Assembly: GCA_050953105.1 (NCBI GenBank)
Contig: JBMNMA010000009.1
Location: 372,001 to 436,000 of the forward strand
Source of the DNA: UBA1206 sp050953105
GTDB lineage: Bacteria > Bacillota > Clostridia > Oscillospirales > CAG-382
DNA length: 64,000 nt
Direction of reading: 5' to 3'
Shown here: one piece after another, positions 40,908 to 48,652 of the stretch
How the letters are laid out: each line of letters starts with the position of its first letter
Position numbering within the stretch: position 1 is the first letter of the stretch
Made by a program: the position numbers and the translations under genes
Notes under the pieces: model-generated
What the model was told of the DNA's origin: nothing
Databases searched by the model: none
What the model saw: the letters and a program-made list of their open reading frames with translations, nothing else

Positions 40908-42214
40908 TATTCAACTCTCCCTTCCGAAACGCCATAGAGAGTTATTTTGGTTAACCCCATATCGCAACCTAAATTAAGGAGTATTCTGGTTACCACCAGG
41001 GCGGTAAAGAAGGAAATGATAACGCCCAGTCCCAATGTAACCGCAAAGCCCTGTATGGTGCCGGAACCCATTAAGTAAAGAACGGCAGCGGCAATAAGGG
41101 TGGTTACGTTGGAGTCTAAAATTGCGGTAAAGGCTTTAGCGTAGCCGGATTTAATAGCCGCTTTGGGGGATTTGCCCATTCTCAGCTCCTCTTTAGTCCT
41201 TTCGAAGATAACAACGTTGGCGTCAACCGCCATGCCTATGGAAAGGACGATACCGGCTATACCGGGGAGGGTGAGGTTGGCTTTGGTTAAAACAAGTAGA
41301 AGTAAGAACAGCGCCATGTACGCGGTAAGAGCGATGGATGCCATAACGCCGGGAATGCGGTAGACAACGATCATGAATATTATAACAAGGGCAATGCCGA
41401 TTGCACCTGCTTTAATTGAGGTGGTAAGGGATTTTTCACCGAGGGTGGGGCCTACCGTACGGATAGAGGCTTCCTCAAGGGAATATTTAAGTGAGCCTGC
41501 GTTAATGTTGCCGGCAAGGGTTTGAGCGTATTCACGGCTCATGCCGCCGCTTGTGGATATAACCGCTTCGCCACCCTTTATAGGTTCGGAAACCTGGGGA
41601 CTGGAAAGAAGGTTGTCATCCATATAAATGGCGATGCAGTTGGCGGCAGTTCCTTTTGCCGCCTTGGAAGCGGTAAGGGTTGCCTGATAAAACTTGTCCG
41701 CACCTGCCGAGGTAAATTTAAGGGAAACAACGTTTTCGCCGGTTTGGTTGTTAACCATGGCGGTGGCCGTGGCAACGTCGTCACCGGTTAATACGATTTT
41801 GTCATAGACTTCGGTTGCGGAATTATAAAGCCTGAAGGTAAGCTTACCCATGGCGCCGAAGTTCTTAACCGCTTCGTTGGGGTCGGTGTCGCCGGGGATT
41901 TCAATGGTAATCATATCACTACCCACACGGTATACATTGGCTTCGGTAAGTCCGGCGGTGTCAAGACGGGTACGCATAGCTCTTAAAACAGAGTTCATAC
42001 CTTCGCCGGTTATCGATTCGCCTTGGCCGGGGATAGCACGGAAGGTTATAATTGAACCGCCCTGAAGGTCAAGGCCCAATGTAACCGCACCTTTGTCAAA
42101 CACTCCGCCAATGTTCCAGTCGGTATTACCGCAAACAGCAAGAGTCATAAAAAAGGCGATAACAAGTATCACCAATACAAAGCGGGCAACGCCCACCGCA
42201 CGGGAATAATTCAT
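40907..42214 (-). CDS. secD: Protein translocase subunit SecD
   Basis: 435 residues. The first membrane segment (16-30) is followed by LGLDLQGGSIITFRA (the SecD D1 motif), the large periplasmic-type domain (MRTRLDTAGLTEANVY, IEIPGDTDPNEAV), and a C-terminal five-helix RND module. That module carries GIAGIVLSIGMAVDANVVIFERTKEELR and the AFTAILDSNVTTLIAAAVLYLMGSG region. Length fits Gram-positive SecD encoded separately from SecF. Ribosome-binding site GGAGGTAGAATTC before ATG 42212-42214. With secF it forms a two-gene operon. Confidence 0.96.
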   Translation of the reverse strand: MNYSRAVGVARFVLVILVIAFFMTLAVCGNTDWNIGGVFDKGAVTLGLDLQGGSIITFRAIPGQGESITGEGMNSVLRAMRTRLDTAGLTEANVYRVGSDMITIEIPGDTDPNEAVKNFGAMGKLTFRLYNSATEVYDKIVLTGDDVATATAMVNNQTGENVVSLKFTSAGADKFYQATLTASKAAKGTAANCIAIYMDDNLLSSPQVSEPIKGGEAVISTSGGMSREYAQTLAGNINAGSLKYSLEEASIRTVGPTLGEKSLTTSIKAGAIGIALVIIFMIVVYRIPGVMASIALTAYMALFLLLLVLTKANLTLPGIAGIVLSIGMAVDANVVIFERTKEELRMGKSPKAAIKSGYAKAFTAILDSNVTTLIAAAVLYLMGSGTIQGFAVTLGLGVIISFFTALVVTRILLNLGCDMGLTKITLYGVSEGRVE

Positions 42215-42398
42215 GAATTCTACCTCCGCGGCATGATTATGGCTGTCTGTTTCTAACCATGCCTTTTTACGTTTTTGATGAGATTAAAAATTCCTTTTAT
42301 ATAAACAGAAGTTATGCACTATATATACATAACAATCCCATTATACATAATCTGATGTGAAAGTCAACAGAAATTTTACCTGCCGTTATGTTTTGATT

Positions 42399-43274
42399 TT
42401 ACACAAGCAGATTTAACGCACAATGTTTGTTTTCCACCTTCATTACCGTATGCTCGCCGCCGAATTCACCGTCAAGGGACCAGGCCACCGGGGTCGGGGA
42501 CTCGATGGTTATTTCAGAGCCGGAAATGAGGGTTATATAGTCGCCGTTGTAGTTGCGGACAAGGACGTCCTTTATAAGTGAACCGAACTCAATATGCTCT
42601 TCCGGTTCTTTAAGAAGCGCCACCTCAAACTTGCCGTCGTCAAGCATGACAATAGATTCCTCAAAGGAAAACACACCGCCCACGCTGGTGGAGTTGGATA
42701 TAAGGACGATAAGGTAGTCGTCTTCAAGAACTGTGCCGTCCACTGTAAGGCGAAGGTGAAGGGGTTTAATGTTTGTCAGCGACTTCACACCGCCCAAAAT
42801 GTAGGCAAAATGGCCGAGTTTTTGCTTTAATTCCGGGGGAGTGGCATAGGAAGCCTCGGAAAACGCTCCTGCCGCCGCCACATAGGTGAAATATCTGTCG
42901 TTAAAGACACCTACGTCGATTTTACGGGTATTATATTTAAGAAAGTTCCGGCAGGCTTCGGCAGGATCCTTTGTAAGCTTTAACGTGGTGGCGTAGTCGT
43001 TGGTGGAGCCGGTGGGGATATATCCCACCGGGGTGGTGCAGCCGGCTGCGATATAGCCGTTAACCACCTCGTTCATGGTGCCGTCCCCGCCCAAAACCAC
43101 AAGCATATCGAATTTGGTGCAGTTTTTAGTAACGAACTTTATGGTATGTTCCTTGTCCTTTGTAAGATAGATTTTAAGCTCGTTGTTCGGCTTAAGCTCT
43201 CTTTTTACAACCGGCAGGTATTCCTTTGCCTTACCCTTTCCGGAATTCAGATTGGCTATGACAAGAATTTTCAT
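42399..43274 (-). CDS. Diacylglycerol/lipid kinase (YegS/DagK family)
   Basis: 291 residues. ANLNSGKGKA near the N-terminus, the catalytic GGDGTMNEVVNG motif (about residues 63-74), GYIPTGSTNDYATTL, DVGVFNDRYFTYVAAAGAF, and a C-terminal EITIESPTPVAWSLDGEFGG. ATP-dependent phosphorylation of diacylglycerol or a related lipid at the membrane, recycling lipid for phosphatidate. It starts 2 bases after mtnA and is thus the last gene of the pnp-mtnA-dgk operon, a metabolic pairing with no evident logic. Confidence 0.9.
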   Translation of the reverse strand: MKILVIANLNSGKGKAKEYLPVVKRELKPNNELKIYLTKDKEHTIKFVTKNCTKFDMLVVLGGDGTMNEVVNGYIAAGCTTPVGYIPTGSTNDYATTLKLTKDPAEACRNFLKYNTRKIDVGVFNDRYFTYVAAAGAFSEASYATPPELKQKLGHFAYILGGVKSLTNIKPLHLRLTVDGTVLEDDYLIVLISNSTSVGGVFSFEESIVMLDDGKFEVALLKEPEEHIEFGSLIKDVLVRNYNGDYITLISGSEITIESPTPVAWSLDGEFGGEHTVMKVENKHCALNLLV

Positions 43275-43276
43275 GC

Positions 43277-44287
43277 CTATACTCCTTTAAAGTCGGTGAG
43301 TATGCCTTTTTCGGTAATATAGCCGGTAACAAGATTACGGGGAGTAACGTCAAAGGCGGGATTATAGACATTGACACCCTCCGGTGAAACCGAACCGGTA
43401 AAAAACATATCGGTTACTTCCCTGCCGTCCCTTTCCTCTATAACAATATCTCTGCCGGTTTTGGCGTTTTCGTCGGCGGTGGTGGAGGGGACAGCAACAT
43501 AAAAGGGGACACCGAAATGCTTTGCGTTTACCGCAAGGGACAATGTGCCGGTTTTATTGGCAAAATCCCCGTTTTGGGCAAGGCGGTCGCAGCCGACTAT
43601 GACAAGGTCGATTTTTCCCTTTGCCATAAGGCCTGCCGCCATGTTGTCGCAGATAAGGGTGGTGTCTATGCCGTTTTTGACAAGCTCAAAGCAGGTAAGC
43701 CTTGCTCCCTGAAGGAGGGGACGGGTTTCGTCAGCATATACCTTTATTTGCTTTCCCTTTGCCTTGGCCTCATATATGGGAGCAAGAGCGGTGCCTATGC
43801 CTGCGGTGGCAAGCATGCCGGCGTTGCAGTGTGTTAGCACCGTGGCGCCGTCTTTAATAAGCTCCTGCCCGTAAACTCCTATTGCGTGGCAAAGGTCAAT
43901 ATCCTCTTTAAGGATGCTGAAAGCCTCGGCTTTAAGGTTTTCCAGCATAGCCGGAATGTCTTTGCCGCAAGCGGCATTTTTCATCCGCTCGACGGCGTAA
44001 AACAGGTTGCGTGCCGTGGGGCGGGATGAGGATATAAAGGATGCGGTTTTGTCGAAGGAATACACAAACCCTTCGGGGGTGGTGTCCTCAAGACGGAGGG
44101 CGCAGGCATAAAGCCCCAGTGCCGCCGCAACCCCTATGGCAGGGGCTCCCCTGACGGCAAGGGTTTTTATGGCGTTATACAGTTCCCTGGGGGAGGATAT
44201 GGTTATATATTCCTCCCTGGCCGGCAGCTTTGTCTGGTCAAGGATTACAAGGGATTGGGATCCGTTATCAAAATAAAGGGTTTTCAT
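43277..44287 (-). CDS. mtnA: S-methyl-5-thioribose-1-phosphate isomerase (MtnA)
   Basis: 336 residues. Motifs: IKTLAVRGAPAIGVAAALGL, VLTHCNAGMLATAGIGTALAPIY (catalytic Cys), ADETRPLLQGARLTCFEL, VGCDRLAQNGDFANKTGTLSLA (catalytic Asp), and PFYVAVPSTT. It converts methylthioribose-1-phosphate to methylthioribulose-1-phosphate. It overlaps the phosphorylase gene by 4 bases. The phosphorylase plus the deaminase at 45633-46883 supply its substrate from MTA by way of methylthioinosine. No later methionine-salvage genes (mtnB, C, D) are in the window. Possibly the product enters an aldolase shunt; inference. Confidence 0.95.
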   Translation of the reverse strand: MKTLYFDNGSQSLVILDQTKLPAREEYITISSPRELYNAIKTLAVRGAPAIGVAAALGLYACALRLEDTTPEGFVYSFDKTASFISSSRPTARNLFYAVERMKNAACGKDIPAMLENLKAEAFSILKEDIDLCHAIGVYGQELIKDGATVLTHCNAGMLATAGIGTALAPIYEAKAKGKQIKVYADETRPLLQGARLTCFELVKNGIDTTLICDNMAAGLMAKGKIDLVIVGCDRLAQNGDFANKTGTLSLAVNAKHFGVPFYVAVPSTTADENAKTGRDIVIEERDGREVTDMFFTGSVSPEGVNVYNPAFDVTPRNLVTGYITEKGILTDFKGV

Positions 44288-45114
44288 ATTTCGGATTTAC
44301 CGTTTATGGCGGTAAGCACCCTTTCCGCAAGGTTGCCGAAACGGGATGCCGCCATTTTGCCGGCATCTATAACCTCCTGCTCGGTAAGGGGTTCTTTGTT
44401 CATCCCGGCAGCGGCGTTGGAAATTAAGGTTATGGCGCAAACCCTTATGCCGCAGCGGCGGGCTTCGATAACCTCCGGCACGGTGGACATTCCTACAGCG
44501 TCAGCACCGAGGGTGCGGTAGGCTTTTATTTCAGCCGGTGTTTCGTAGGACGGGCCGGTAAGGCTGATATATACACCTTCCCGCATGGGGATGCCGAGTA
44601 TGCCAGCTTCGGTTTTTATAATTTCCCTAAACTGTTTGTCATAGGCAGTGGTCATGTCGGGGAACCGGACGCCAAGCTCTGGGTCGTGCCCCCCCACCAG
44701 GGGGTTGGGAATCATGTTAATGTGGTCGGTTATTATCATAAAATCACCCACCTTAAAGTCGGGGTTTATTCCCCCAGCAGCGTTGGTAAGCAGAAGGTTT
44801 TTTATACCCGCCTTTTTCATAACCTTGACGGGGTAAACCACCTTGTCTATTCCCTTTCCCTCGTAATAGTGTGTCCGGCCGGAAAAGCATAAAACTCCTC
44901 CGCCGAGATTGAGGAAATACAGCCGTCCCTCGTGTCCGGGGGCGGTGGAGGGGGAAAAGCCTTCGAGTTCGGAATAGCCGACCGAGGGGGGATTGTCAAA
45001 CCGGGAGGGGAAATTGCCCAGTCCAGAGCCTAACACCACGGCGGTTTCGAATTTAAGTCCGGGGTAAAATTTATTGGCAAACTCTTTAATTTGCAATGCC
45101 GTTTTTTCGTGCAT
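44284..45114 (-). CDS. Purine nucleoside phosphorylase (PNP/MTAP family)
   Basis: 276 residues, trimeric-type PNP. Phosphate loop AVVLGSGLGNFPSRF, GHEGRLYFLNLGGGVLCFSGRTHYYEGK, LLTNAAGGINPDFKVGDFMIITDHINM, and the base pocket GPSYETPAEIKAYRTLGADAVGMSTVPEVIEARRCG. It cleaves inosine or guanosine with phosphate. Beside mtnA and an MTA/SAH deaminase it probably also accepts methylthioinosine, giving methylthioribose-1-phosphate; this is inferred from context. Start ATG 45112-45114 after CAAGGAGAAAAACC. Confidence 0.93.
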   Translation of the reverse strand: MHEKTALQIKEFANKFYPGLKFETAVVLGSGLGNFPSRFDNPPSVGYSELEGFSPSTAPGHEGRLYFLNLGGGVLCFSGRTHYYEGKGIDKVVYPVKVMKKAGIKNLLLTNAAGGINPDFKVGDFMIITDHINMIPNPLVGGHDPELGVRFPDMTTAYDKQFREIIKTEAGILGIPMREGVYISLTGPSYETPAEIKAYRTLGADAVGMSTVPEVIEARRCGIRVCAITLISNAAAGMNKEPLTEQEVIDAGKMAASRFGNLAERVLTAINGKSEI

Positions 45115-45136
45115 GGTTTTTCTCCTTGTGGTGATT

Positions 45137-45275
45137 TTATGTAAACTTAGTCAGGTGTTTTTGGTTGTGTTCTGTGGGGGTTGCTTTTTGTGTTGTGGAT
45201 TATGTAAATTTGTTATAAACGGTGTTTTGCATTATGTAAACTTCGTTCTTGGAGTCAAGTGCATTATGTAAACTC
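45137..45275. repeat. Four copies of TTATGTAAACTT
   Basis: TTATGTAAACTT or one-base variants occur at 45137, 45200, 45232 and 45264 upstream of the phosphorylase gene, at spacings 63, 32 and 32. They may be serial transposase-binding repeats like those at IS21-type ends, or a multisite operator. No element body is present. Confidence 0.55.
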
Positions 45276-45307
45276 ATTCTTAGCATAAGATGGCTCGCCA
45301 CCGTGAG

Positions 45308-45615
45308 GCGTCTGCACCCCTCATCCACCGCTTGCGCGGTCCCCCTTCCCCTCAAGGGGAAGGCTTATTTTATTTTTACCTACCTGCCACGGCATAAAGT
45401 ATAAATATAAACCGACTGTTAAAAAATTAATATAGCTGCACCGCAGGTGCAATATAACTGTGCCGAGGGCATTATATAACTGCGAGTGAAACGAGCAATC
45501 AATCTGCCACAAAGTGGCCTCGACCCCTCATCCGTCAGCCTGCGGCTGCCACCTTCCCCGAAAGCCGGACGGCTTTTATACATTCATCTCGTATAGCAGA
45601 CACTCATTGAGTGGT
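45308..45615 (+). repeat. Block A, then composite block B-A
   Basis: Block A (45312-45400, CCACCGCTTGCGCGG subtype) is followed by block B (45428-45515: GCACCGCAGGTGC, GTGCCGAGGGCA, GCGAGTGAAACGAGC, GCCACAAAGTGGC). A second block A (45520-45612) is of the CGTCAGCCTGCGGCTG subtype. With the TTATGTAAACTT repeats they fill the 518-base gap between the deaminase and phosphorylase genes, which would otherwise be one operon. Confidence 0.8.
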
Positions 45616-45632
45616 ATCTTGTTATTCGTTTT

Positions 45633-46883
45633 TTATTTATTTTCACCGATTTCGAAGGATAATTTTTCAATATCAATGGTGTAATATTCGCCGTTTTTGT
45701 AGAGGACTTTGCCGTTGCAGAGTGTCATATAGGCCTCGCCGTCGCAGGCGTAGATAAGAGTGTCTACCCCGTCTCTGGCTTTTTTGGTATTGACGGTGTT
45801 TATGTCAAACACCGCAAGGTCGGCGTCATACCCTACCTTTATAAGGCCGGATTTTTCCCTGCCCTGGGAAAGCCAGGCTGTCCGGGTGGCGGCGATAAGG
45901 GCGTCCTTTGACTTGCAAATTGAGGGGTCCTGATTGTATCCCTTGGAAAGGAGGGCCATAAGCTTTGCCTCCTTTACCATATTTAAATTGTTGTTGGAGG
46001 CCACGCCGTCGGTGCCTATGCACACCCTGACATTCTTTTCTATTGCCCGTTTATAGTCGGGAATGCCGCTTCCCAGTTTAAGGTTGGAGGTGGGGCAGGA
46101 CGCCATAAACACGCCCTTTTTGCCCATAAGCTCGTAATCCTCGTCGGAACACCAGACACAGTGGGCGGCAATGGTGCGGTTTTCAAAGGCGCCCAGGCTG
46201 TCAAAGAATTTGGTAGGTGTCATACCGTGGCGGGAAATGCATCCCTCATGCTCTGACTTGGTTTCGGATATATGGACATGGACACCGCCTTTTTTTGATG
46301 CGGCGTATTCGATTAGGGTGGCTGCCGACTTGGGGGTATTGGTGTATTCGGCGTGGACGGCATAGTCAAGGCGAACATTGGCGTTGCCCTTTAAATATTC
46401 CTCAAGCATTTGGCATTCGTTATATTTGGGCTGATCATAGAATGTCGAGCCGTCAAAGCACACCACCGCCAACGATATGTTGGCCTTTATACCGGCGTCA
46501 ATATAGGCGTCGGCCATTGCCTTGCCCATAAAATACATATCGTTGCAGGAAACGGTGCCGTATTTAAGCATTTCGGCACATCCGGCAAGGGTGCCGTTAT
46601 ACATATCTTTAGGGGTGAGTTTATCTTCTTCCGGGAATATAGCCTCGTTCAGCCAGCGGTCAAGGGGAAGGTCGGAGCCTACGCCTCTAAGCAGTGTCAT
46701 GGGGGTGTGGGAATGGGCCGAGCAGAACGCCGGAGCAAGGAGGTAGCCGGTGCCGTCGAATTCCTCTCCATAACCCTCTACATATCCGCCGATATGTGCG
46801 ATTTTGCCGTCCTTTATGCCTACGCAGACGTTGCTTTGGGAAGTAAAATCTTCATTTATAATTGTTATGTTTTTAAACAGCAT
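45633..46883 (-). CDS. mtaD: 5'-methylthioadenosine/S-adenosylhomocysteine deaminase (amidohydrolase)
   Basis: 416 residues of the metal-dependent amidohydrolase superfamily. Metal ligands: FCSAHSHTPMTLLRG (HxH), GVHVHISETKSEHEGC, IAAHCVWCSDEDYEL, and IGTDGVASNNNLNMV (final Asp). N- and C-terminal beta-sandwich strands flank the barrel (LLAPAFCSAH..., DADLAVFDINTVNT). Family enzymes deaminate MTA, SAH or related adenosines to inosine forms. Association with PNP and MtnA favours MTA. Start ATG 46881-46883 after GAAAGAAAAGGTGAG. Probable first gene of the salvage set. Confidence 0.9.
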   Translation of the reverse strand: MLFKNITIINEDFTSQSNVCVGIKDGKIAHIGGYVEGYGEEFDGTGYLLAPAFCSAHSHTPMTLLRGVGSDLPLDRWLNEAIFPEEDKLTPKDMYNGTLAGCAEMLKYGTVSCNDMYFMGKAMADAYIDAGIKANISLAVVCFDGSTFYDQPKYNECQMLEEYLKGNANVRLDYAVHAEYTNTPKSAATLIEYAASKKGGVHVHISETKSEHEGCISRHGMTPTKFFDSLGAFENRTIAAHCVWCSDEDYELMGKKGVFMASCPTSNLKLGSGIPDYKRAIEKNVRVCIGTDGVASNNNLNMVKEAKLMALLSKGYNQDPSICKSKDALIAATRTAWLSQGREKSGLIKVGYDADLAVFDINTVNTKKARDGVDTLIYACDGEAYMTLCNGKVLYKNGEYYTIDIEKLSFEIGENK

Positions 46884-46947
46884 AAACTCACCTTTTCTTT
46901 CAAATTAACTAATTTTAACATATATTTCTGCGGTTTTCAATATTCCC

Positions 46948-46976
46948 TTGCAAATTTTATCCCCTTATGATAAAAT
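46948..46976 (+). promoter_or_regulatory. Sigma-A promoter of the SGNH hydrolase gene
   Basis: TTGCAA (46948-46953), 17 bases, TAAAAT (46971-46976), 33 bases before the start codon. Confidence 0.7.
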
Positions 46977-47009
46977 CAGGGTAACATATATTAATGAAAG
47001 GAAAAAGAC

Positions 47010-48134
47010 ATGGACGATTTCTTTTTCGGATTACCCAAGCAGTCCGACTATAAATTCGACAAGGCGGATTTTGTGTCGGTTTCTGACGTCAGCGAAAAGT
47101 ATATTGACGGTAAAGACGATAAATTTATATATATCGACGCAAGGTGGCCGGTTTTTGAAATAGGCGGGATACTTCATCCCGACAAAAACAGCGGAGAGTA
47201 TTTCCGCCTTGACGCTGCCAAAAAGGATATTTACACCGACGCACATAAATGGCTGGGACAGTCCACCGCAGGGGGGACGCTGCGGTTTTTCACCAACGCC
47301 GGGGAGGTTGCCCTTAAAGTGACCTACAGAGGCGTAATTTTGGGGATGCATCACTTCTGCGACCGGGGGGTTTACGGCTTTGACATGTATACCGGCACCG
47401 GCACCGACAGAAGGTATGCGGGAAAGCAGATGCAGACCTTTGCCGAAAACCCCAAGGAAAATTGCCAGGTGCTTGAACTGGGGGGCAATGAAACCGAGCT
47501 TACAATAAACTTCCCGCTTTACGGGGGTATCGAAAAGCTTTCCATAGGCCTGCCGGCAGATTGCTTTGTTTCAAAACCCTCGCCCCGTAAATTTAAACCC
47601 GTGGCTTTTTACGGCTCCTCCATTACCCAGGGGGGATGCGTTTCAAGACCGGGGAATATGTATTCACACATTCTCTGCCGGGCCCTTGACTGCGACAATA
47701 TAAATTTAGGGTTTTCGGGTTCCGCTTTCGGTGAAACCTATGCGGCGGATTTTCTGGGCACAAGGGAGCTTTCGGCCTTTGTTATGGATTACGACTACAA
47801 CTCCCCCAACCCGGAAAGCCTTAAAGCCACCCATCTTCCCTTTTATGAGGCTTTCAGAAAGCATCATCCGGACACACCGGTTGTTATGGTTTCCCATCCC
47901 TGCTACAAAGAGCCGAATGAAAACGATAAATTACGCCGGGATATAGTTAAGGCGTCTTATGAACTGGCCTTATCCCGAGGGGATAACGTGTATTTTGTTG
48001 ACGGATGCGAATTCTTCCCCAAGCCCTATGGCGACTTGTTCTCGGTGGACAACCTGCACCCCAATGACTTAGGGAACTACTATATGGCAAAAGCAATTTG
48101 GCCCGAACTTAAAAAGGCTTTGGGGGTTGACTGA
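47010..48134 (+). CDS. SGNH/GDSL-family hydrolase (acyl/acetyl esterase)
   Basis: 374 residues, no signal peptide. The N-terminal beta-sandwich domain (about 1-180, RWPVFEIGGILHPDKNSGEYFRLD) is as in SGNH_hydro_N. The hydrolase domain has AFYGSSITQGGCVSRPGNMY (nucleophile Ser204), NLGFSGSAFGE (oxyanion Gly/Asn region), and the C-terminal D-x-x-H motif DNLHPNDLG. Related proteins deacetylate oligosaccharides. The GtrA gene starts directly after its stop, so the two are coupled. Ribosome-binding site GAAAGGAAAAAGAC. Confidence 0.88.
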   Translation: MDDFFFGLPKQSDYKFDKADFVSVSDVSEKYIDGKDDKFIYIDARWPVFEIGGILHPDKNSGEYFRLDAAKKDIYTDAHKWLGQSTAGGTLRFFTNAGEVALKVTYRGVILGMHHFCDRGVYGFDMYTGTGTDRRYAGKQMQTFAENPKENCQVLELGGNETELTINFPLYGGIEKLSIGLPADCFVSKPSPRKFKPVAFYGSSITQGGCVSRPGNMYSHILCRALDCDNINLGFSGSAFGETYAADFLGTRELSAFVMDYDYNSPNPESLKATHLPFYEAFRKHHPDTPVVMVSHPCYKEPNENDKLRRDIVKASYELALSRGDNVYFVDGCEFFPKPYGDLFSVDNLHPNDLGNYYMAKAIWPELKKALGVD

Positions 48135-48135
48135 C

Positions 48136-48606
48136 ATGGAGCTTACCGAAAAGCAAAAGAAAACCTTTTGGGAATTTATCCGCTACTGCGTGGTGGGGGG
48201 AACGGCGTTTTTATTCGAAACGGGCACCCACTGGCTGTTATGGAAATTTTTCCTGGGCGGGGACTCAAAGTTAAACACCTTTATTGCCACCGCGGTAGGC
48301 TTTATCGTGGGACTGGCGGTAAATTACATTTTATCCATCCTGTGGGTGTTTACCACCGACGACCAGCAGAAAAAGGGCAAAACCGTAAAGGCTTTTGTTA
48401 TCTTTACGGTTGTCGGGCTTGTGGGCTTTGGCCTAAAGGAGCTTTTAATGTATTTGGGAGCGGTTATTTCCGGCGCTTCACTTTCCACCTTCGGGGACAA
48501 GCCAGTGCCCTACTATGCCACACACATAATTTCGGCAGGCATTGTGCTTATTTGGAATTATATCGGAAGAAAAATATTTATATTTAAAGAAAAAAATCAA
48601 GGCTGA
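48136..48606 (+). CDS. GtrA-family membrane protein
   Basis: 156 residues from ATG 48136; a TTG nine bases upstream overlaps the previous stop. Four membrane segments in the GtrA pattern: FWEFIRYCVVGGTAFLFETGTHWLLW, FIATAVGFIVGLAVNYILSILWVF, AFVIFTVVGLVGFGLKELLMYLG and HIISAGIVLIWNYIGRKIFIFK. GtrA proteins are thought to flip undecaprenyl-linked sugars or support cell-surface polysaccharide glycosylation. No partner glycosyltransferase is adjacent. Confidence 0.88.
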   Translation: MELTEKQKKTFWEFIRYCVVGGTAFLFETGTHWLLWKFFLGGDSKLNTFIATAVGFIVGLAVNYILSILWVFTTDDQQKKGKTVKAFVIFTVVGLVGFGLKELLMYLGAVISGASLSTFGDKPVPYYATHIISAGIVLIWNYIGRKIFIFKEKNQG

Positions 48607-48652
48607 TATTGGCCGTCGTTATATTTACTCTATACTTCTTACTGAGGTTTGT

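Noticed and set aside
48542..48652. N-terminal extension of LepA by 37 codons
   Set aside because: It overlaps the end of the GtrA gene in another frame; the conserved LepA start and ribosome-binding site are at 48653.
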